A DNA stretch of 6,810 bases from Candidatus Omnitrophota bacterium (GTDB lineage Bacteria; Omnitrophota; Gorgyraeia; Gygaellales; Profunditerraquicolaceae). The stretch spans positions 1 to 6,810 of the forward strand of contig JAGUWZ010000123.1 in the NCBI GenBank assembly GCA_020062065.1, read 5' to 3'. Below are positions 4,376 through 6,810 of the stretch, in pieces (the first letter of the stretch is position 1; each line of letters opens with the position of its first letter). The notes under the pieces are model-generated. The model had not been told where the DNA came from and searched no databases. It saw nothing but the letters and a program-made list of their open reading frames with translations. The translations under genes were made by a program, and so were the position numbers.

Positions 4376-4446
4376 GCGGGCATAGCACAGAGGAAGTGCA
4401 GTAGCCTTCCAAGCTACCTACACGGGTTCGAGTCCCGTTGCCCGCT
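4376..4446 (+). tRNA. tRNA-Gly(UCC)
   Basis: A complete 71-nt cloverleaf: acceptor GCGGGCA (4376-4382) with TGCCCGC (4439-4445), D stem GCAC/GTGC, anticodon stem GTAGC/GCTAC around loop CTTCCAA (4406-4412, anticodon TCC), T arm ACGGG-TTCGAGT-CCCGT and discriminator T4446. CCA is not encoded. It follows tRNA-Thr and tRNA-Tyr in the classical cluster order; the next usual member, tRNA-Thr(GGU), and tuf do not follow here. Confidence 0.95.
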
Positions 4447-4496
4447 TAGAAGTTTCCCCGTATAAAGAGGGAAAATTCATAAACGAAAGATAAAAA

Positions 4497-5246
4497 ATGG
4501 AAAGAGAATTCTTACAACCTGCCTTTATCGATGCCTTTGATTTAGACGATGCCTGGTTTCAGTGTCTGAGCCGTATTCTAGAAGATGGCTATGTTTATAC
4601 AATAACCAATGGCAGTTACAAGGGACAGAAACGTCTGGAATTTGATTTCGTAACAATCAGGGTAAAAAATCCCGCTCATCAGATTATTCCGATTATTCCC
4701 GAAGGAATGAATATACCTGCGCCAACAGACATGGAGTATATTAATAATTATTTAAGTTATTTGCTCACCGGTGCTAAAACTAAGAGCGAAGACTATACTT
4801 ACGGCGAACGCTTAGTTGAACCTAAAATAAGATTTAAAGAGAATACTAAAGGCAAAGAAATGATTAAAGAAATACCTTTGCATTGCAACCAAATCGAAGA
4901 AGTTATCAAGATGTATAAAGAAAAGGGATGCGGTACTAATCAGGCTATTATGGAAATCGGTATGCCTTCCGATATCCAATTAGAAGATCCGCCGTGTCTG
5001 CGGCTCATTGATACACGCATACGTTATGGAAAGTTACATTTTATCTTATATTTTCGCTCCTGGGACCTTTGGGGCGGTTTTCCTTCTAATTTAGGCGGTT
5101 TGCAATTGGTAAAACAGTATATGGCGCAAGATATCGGAGTTGGAGACGGCGAGATTATCGCGGTAAGCAAAGGTCTCCATCTTTATGATTACAGCTGGGA
5201 ATTGGCAAAATTAAGAACTAATAAAAATAACCTAGAGATAAAATAA
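4497..5246 (+). CDS. Thymidylate synthase, short archaeal-type ThyA homologue
   Basis: This 249-residue protein most likely methylates dUMP to dTMP, or carries out a closely related C5 methylation or hydroxymethylation, in the cytosol. It shares little overall similarity with ordinary ThyA, but the catalytic layout is exact: DPPC with Cys167, FRSWD with Arg187, Ser188 and Asp190, PSN with Asn198, and HLY with His228 and Tyr230. The spacings (20, 3, 8, 30 and 2 residues) equal those between Cys146, Arg166, Asp169, Asn177, His207 and Tyr209 of E. coli ThyA. YTYGERL (100-106) matches the YGxQWR region. The protein ends only about 19 residues after Tyr230, so the mobile C-terminal tail that closes the ThyA active site is missing, as in methanogen-type enzymes. 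The ribosome-binding site is weak. A PilZ gene starts 15 bases downstream. Confidence 0.82.
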   Translation: MEREFLQPAFIDAFDLDDAWFQCLSRILEDGYVYTITNGSYKGQKRLEFDFVTIRVKNPAHQIIPIIPEGMNIPAPTDMEYINNYLSYLLTGAKTKSEDYTYGERLVEPKIRFKENTKGKEMIKEIPLHCNQIEEVIKMYKEKGCGTNQAIMEIGMPSDIQLEDPPCLRLIDTRIRYGKLHFILYFRSWDLWGGFPSNLGGLQLVKQYMAQDIGVGDGEIIAVSKGLHLYDYSWELAKLRTNKNNLEIK

Positions 5247-5261
5247 GACGAGGATAAAATT

Positions 5262-5663
5262 ATGAATAATTCTTACACAGGAATGGAAAGGCGTGAATTT
5301 CTCAGGCTGGATTATGCTACACCTCTCGCCTATAAGGTATGCAAAGAGGAAACAATATCAAAATTACTTAATGGTTATACTGTAAATATTAGTGAAGCGG
5401 GATTACTCTGTAATATAAAAGATACGGTTAAACCGGAAGATATATTATGGCTTTCATTTGACAAAAGTATCTTGTTTATTTGTGAAGAAATAGAGAGTAG
5501 AACTTTAATTTATCAAAATGGTATTATTGGCAAGGTGGTAAGAATAGAAAATAACACCGACGGCAGTTTTTCTGTAGGTGTAAAATTTATCACCCGGGAA
5601 GAAAAGAATTTAACAAATATATATCCACAGATTTATTTTCAGGGCAAACGTGGAAAAAAGTAG
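5262..5663 (+). CDS. PilZ-domain c-di-GMP receptor protein
   Basis: This 133-residue soluble protein is a single PilZ domain. Both halves of the c-di-GMP binding signature are present: RREFLR (10-15, with RxxxR at 11-15) and NISEAG (42-47, NxSxxG), followed by the β-barrel end GSFSVGVKFI. Such proteins bind cyclic di-GMP and pass the signal to a partner in motility, secretion or surface polysaccharide production; no partner gene is in view, so its output is unknown. A good ribosome-binding site (GACGAGG, 5247-5253) precedes the ATG, and the 15-base gap suggests an operon with the thymidylate synthase gene. A reading frame resembling the gpsA start begins inside its last codons. Confidence 0.9.
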   Translation: MNNSYTGMERREFLRLDYATPLAYKVCKEETISKLLNGYTVNISEAGLLCNIKDTVKPEDILWLSFDKSILFICEEIESRTLIYQNGIIGKVVRIENNTDGSFSVGVKFITREEKNLTNIYPQIYFQGKRGKK

Positions 5664-5721
5664 TATTTCTATCTTTGGCCACGGTGGTTGGTGCGACCAG
5701 TTCTGGGCTGAGGCGGGCTGA
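5650..5721 (+). pseudogene. First gpsA-start-like fragment (23 codons)
   Basis: A GTG at 5650, inside the end of the PilZ gene, opens a frame reading VEKSSISIFGHGGWCDQFWA before TGA at 5719-5721. ISIFGHGGW corresponds to ISILGDGGW at the start of the real GpsA below, the dinucleotide-binding glycine loop. Nearly all base differences over these nine codons are synonymous or conservative. It is read as a decayed, truncated gpsA 5' end; it has no downstream partner in frame. Confidence 0.5.
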
Positions 5722-5738
5722 AATACAAGGGCGGTGGT

Positions 5739-5798
5739 ATGAAAATATCAGTTTTGGGTGATGGGGGCGCTAGGGCGACGAATAAAGAGCACGTTTAG
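5739..5798 (+). pseudogene. Second gpsA-start-like fragment (19 codons)
   Basis: ATG 5739, preceded by a good AAGGGCGG ribosome-binding site, opens MKISVLGDGGARATNKEHV and then TAG. The first ten residues are a textbook GpsA start and match the real gene at 23 of 30 bases. After the second glycine codon small indels break the frame. It is either a degenerate tandem copy or a short leader peptide ahead of gpsA. Confidence 0.6.
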
Positions 5799-5800
5799 CA

Positions 5801-5831
5801 CTCACCGTCTGAGATGTGAGGCGGGGACGGT
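5801..5831 (+). promoter_or_regulatory. Alternative hairpins just before gpsA
   Basis: CTCAC/GTGAG (5801-5805, 5816-5820) and ACCGTC/GACGGT (5804-5809, 5826-5831) share bases, so only one can form at a time; the second ends seven bases before the gpsA ATG. This could be a translational switch or simply the remains of a dispersed repeat. Confidence 0.35.
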
Positions 5832-5838
5832 TAAAGAT

Positions 5839-6810
5839 ATGCAAATATCCATATTAGGAGATGGTGGCTGGGGTACGACATTAGCAATTCTACTTAGCAA
5901 GAAAGGCTTCGCAGTCACCCTTTGGGGAACATTTCCTGATTATGTTGCATACCTGAATAAAAAAAGGATAAACACAAAGTTTTTGCCTGGCATTAAAATA
6001 CCCCCTTCAATAAAGATTACCTCTGACTTAAATGATGCAATTCGAGACAAACAATTAATTATCTTTGCTATTCCATCTGAATATATCCGCGCGATATTAA
6101 AAAAAATTAAAAAATCAAATTTTTCACGTGATACAAGATATTTAAGCGTTACGAAGGGTATAGAGATAGAATCGCTTAAAAGGGTATCAGAAATAATATA
6201 TGAGGAATTGGGCAAAATAAAATTAGGGGTACTTTCCGGTCCGACTATTGCCCGCGAAGTAGCCAAAGGCAAACCAACTACTGCGGTAATCGCTTCTCAT
6301 TTAAAAGATTTAAAAAGATATTTTCAGGATATTTTTATGACCGAGAGATTCAGAATTTACACTACAGATGATGTAATCGGTGTGGAATTGGGCGGTAGTC
6401 TAAAGAATGTTATTGCTATTGCCTGCGGTATATCAGATGGGTTGGGATTTGGCACAAACGCCAAGGCAGCGCTTTTATCGCGGGGACTGGCGGAGATGTC
6501 CCGTTTAGGATATAAAATGGGCGCTAAGGTCAGAACTTTCAGCGGAATAAGTGGGTTGGGCGACCTTGTAACTACCTGTATCAGCCCTTATAGCCGAAAT
6601 AGATTCGTCGGCGAACAAATTGGTAAAGGCAAATCCCCGCAATATATAAAAACACATATGCAGATGGTGGCTGAAGGTGTTCCAACTACAAAATCCGCAT
6701 ATCTCTTAAGTAAGAAATTTAAAGTCGATATGCCGATTACTGAACAAGTTTATTTTGTTCTTTATAAAAACAAATCTCCCCTTAAAGCAGTTAGAGATCT
6801 GATGACCAGG
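5839..6810 (+). CDS. gpsA: Glycerol-3-phosphate dehydrogenase [NAD(P)+] GpsA (3' end beyond window)
   Basis: GpsA reduces dihydroxyacetone phosphate to sn-glycerol 3-phosphate, the backbone of phospholipids. The frame is open for 324 codons to the last base, and the C-terminal EGVPTTKSAYLL and MPITEQVYFVL blocks are already present, so only a few residues are missing from a family length of about 330. Motifs: ISILGDGGWGTTLA (3-16) is the NAD(P)-binding loop; SVTKGIE, then LSGPTIAREVAKGKPT, then GVELGGSLKNVIAIACGISD with the catalytic-type Lys in SLKNV, then FGTNAKAALLSRGLAEM and FSGISGLGDLVTTC follow in order. The ATG at 5839 places the glycine loop where it belongs; the ribosome-binding site is weak (AAAG). 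Two diverged copies of this same start lie just upstream. Confidence 0.95.
   Translation, partial: MQISILGDGGWGTTLAILLSKKGFAVTLWGTFPDYVAYLNKKRINTKFLPGIKIPPSIKITSDLNDAIRDKQLIIFAIPSEYIRAILKKIKKSNFSRDTRYLSVTKGIEIESLKRVSEIIYEELGKIKLGVLSGPTIAREVAKGKPTTAVIASHLKDLKRYFQDIFMTERFRIYTTDDVIGVELGGSLKNVIAIACGISDGLGFGTNAKAALLSRGLAEMSRLGYKMGAKVRTFSGISGLGDLVTTCISPYSRNRFVGEQIGKGKSPQYIKTHMQMVAEGVPTTKSAYLLSKKFKVDMPITEQVYFVLYKNKSPLKAVRDLMTR

Noticed and set aside
4447..4496. TTTCCC...GGGAAA inverted repeat (4453-4474) as a terminator after tRNA-Gly
   Set aside because: Only a 6-bp stem with a 10-nt loop and no T tract; too weak to call.
5940..6272. Minus-strand open frame of 110 codons
   Set aside because: It is the antisense shadow of gpsA, whose conserved motifs span this interval.

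Overview
The window is chromosomal DNA from a bacterium with a fairly A/T-rich genome. The evidence is Shine-Dalgarno-led genes, AcpS, bacterial-type CdaA and GpsA, and class II tRNA-Tyr structure. The mix of genes, dispersed palindromic intergenic repeats and tRNA genes without encoded CCA fits an uncultured anaerobic lineage such as Omnitrophota. That placement is an inference from general resemblance, not something the sequence proves. All recognised genes lie on the + strand; no convincing minus-strand gene was found.

Layout. (a) 1-84 is the 3' end of folP. (b) 85-485 has no gene and is rich in inverted repeats: a 12-bp hairpin across the folP stop, two small hairpins, a ~90-bp multi-arm palindrome, and one copy of a 31-bp sequence that recurs inverted at 4183-4213. 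(c) 486-1407 holds cdaA (c-di-AMP synthesis) and a 42-residue protein that matches only the N-terminal membrane segment of CdaR/YbbR. (d) 1408-1603 is a repeat-like spacer. (e) 1604-3608 carries pdxJ, acpS and nnrD (PLP synthesis, ACP activation, NAD(P)HX repair), with twin hairpins between pdxJ and acpS and an acpS/nnrD overlap. (f) 3610-4446 is a tRNA cluster in the order Thr(UGU), Tyr(GUA), Gly(UCC), the same order as E. coli thrU-tyrU-glyT. The tRNA-Tyr gene is split by a 207-nt group I intron. Between Tyr and Gly lie a remnant of a nucleotidyltransferase-like gene, the second 31-bp repeat copy and a broken tRNA-Gly-like sequence. (g) 4497-5663 encodes a short thymidylate synthase of the type best known from methanogenic archaea, then a PilZ (c-di-GMP receptor) protein. 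(h) 5650-6810 has two decayed or decoy copies of the gpsA start followed by gpsA itself, which is open to the window edge.

Most genes are housekeeping: folate, PLP, CoA-dependent ACP activation, cofactor repair, dTMP and glycerol-3-phosphate for phospholipids. Two second-messenger systems are touched: CdaA makes c-di-AMP and PilZ senses c-di-GMP. No defence system, CRISPR array or intact mobile element is visible. The most interesting points are the intron in tRNA-Tyr, the remodelled tRNA cluster with its 31-bp inverted repeat pair, the three successive gpsA-like starts and the minimal CdaR.
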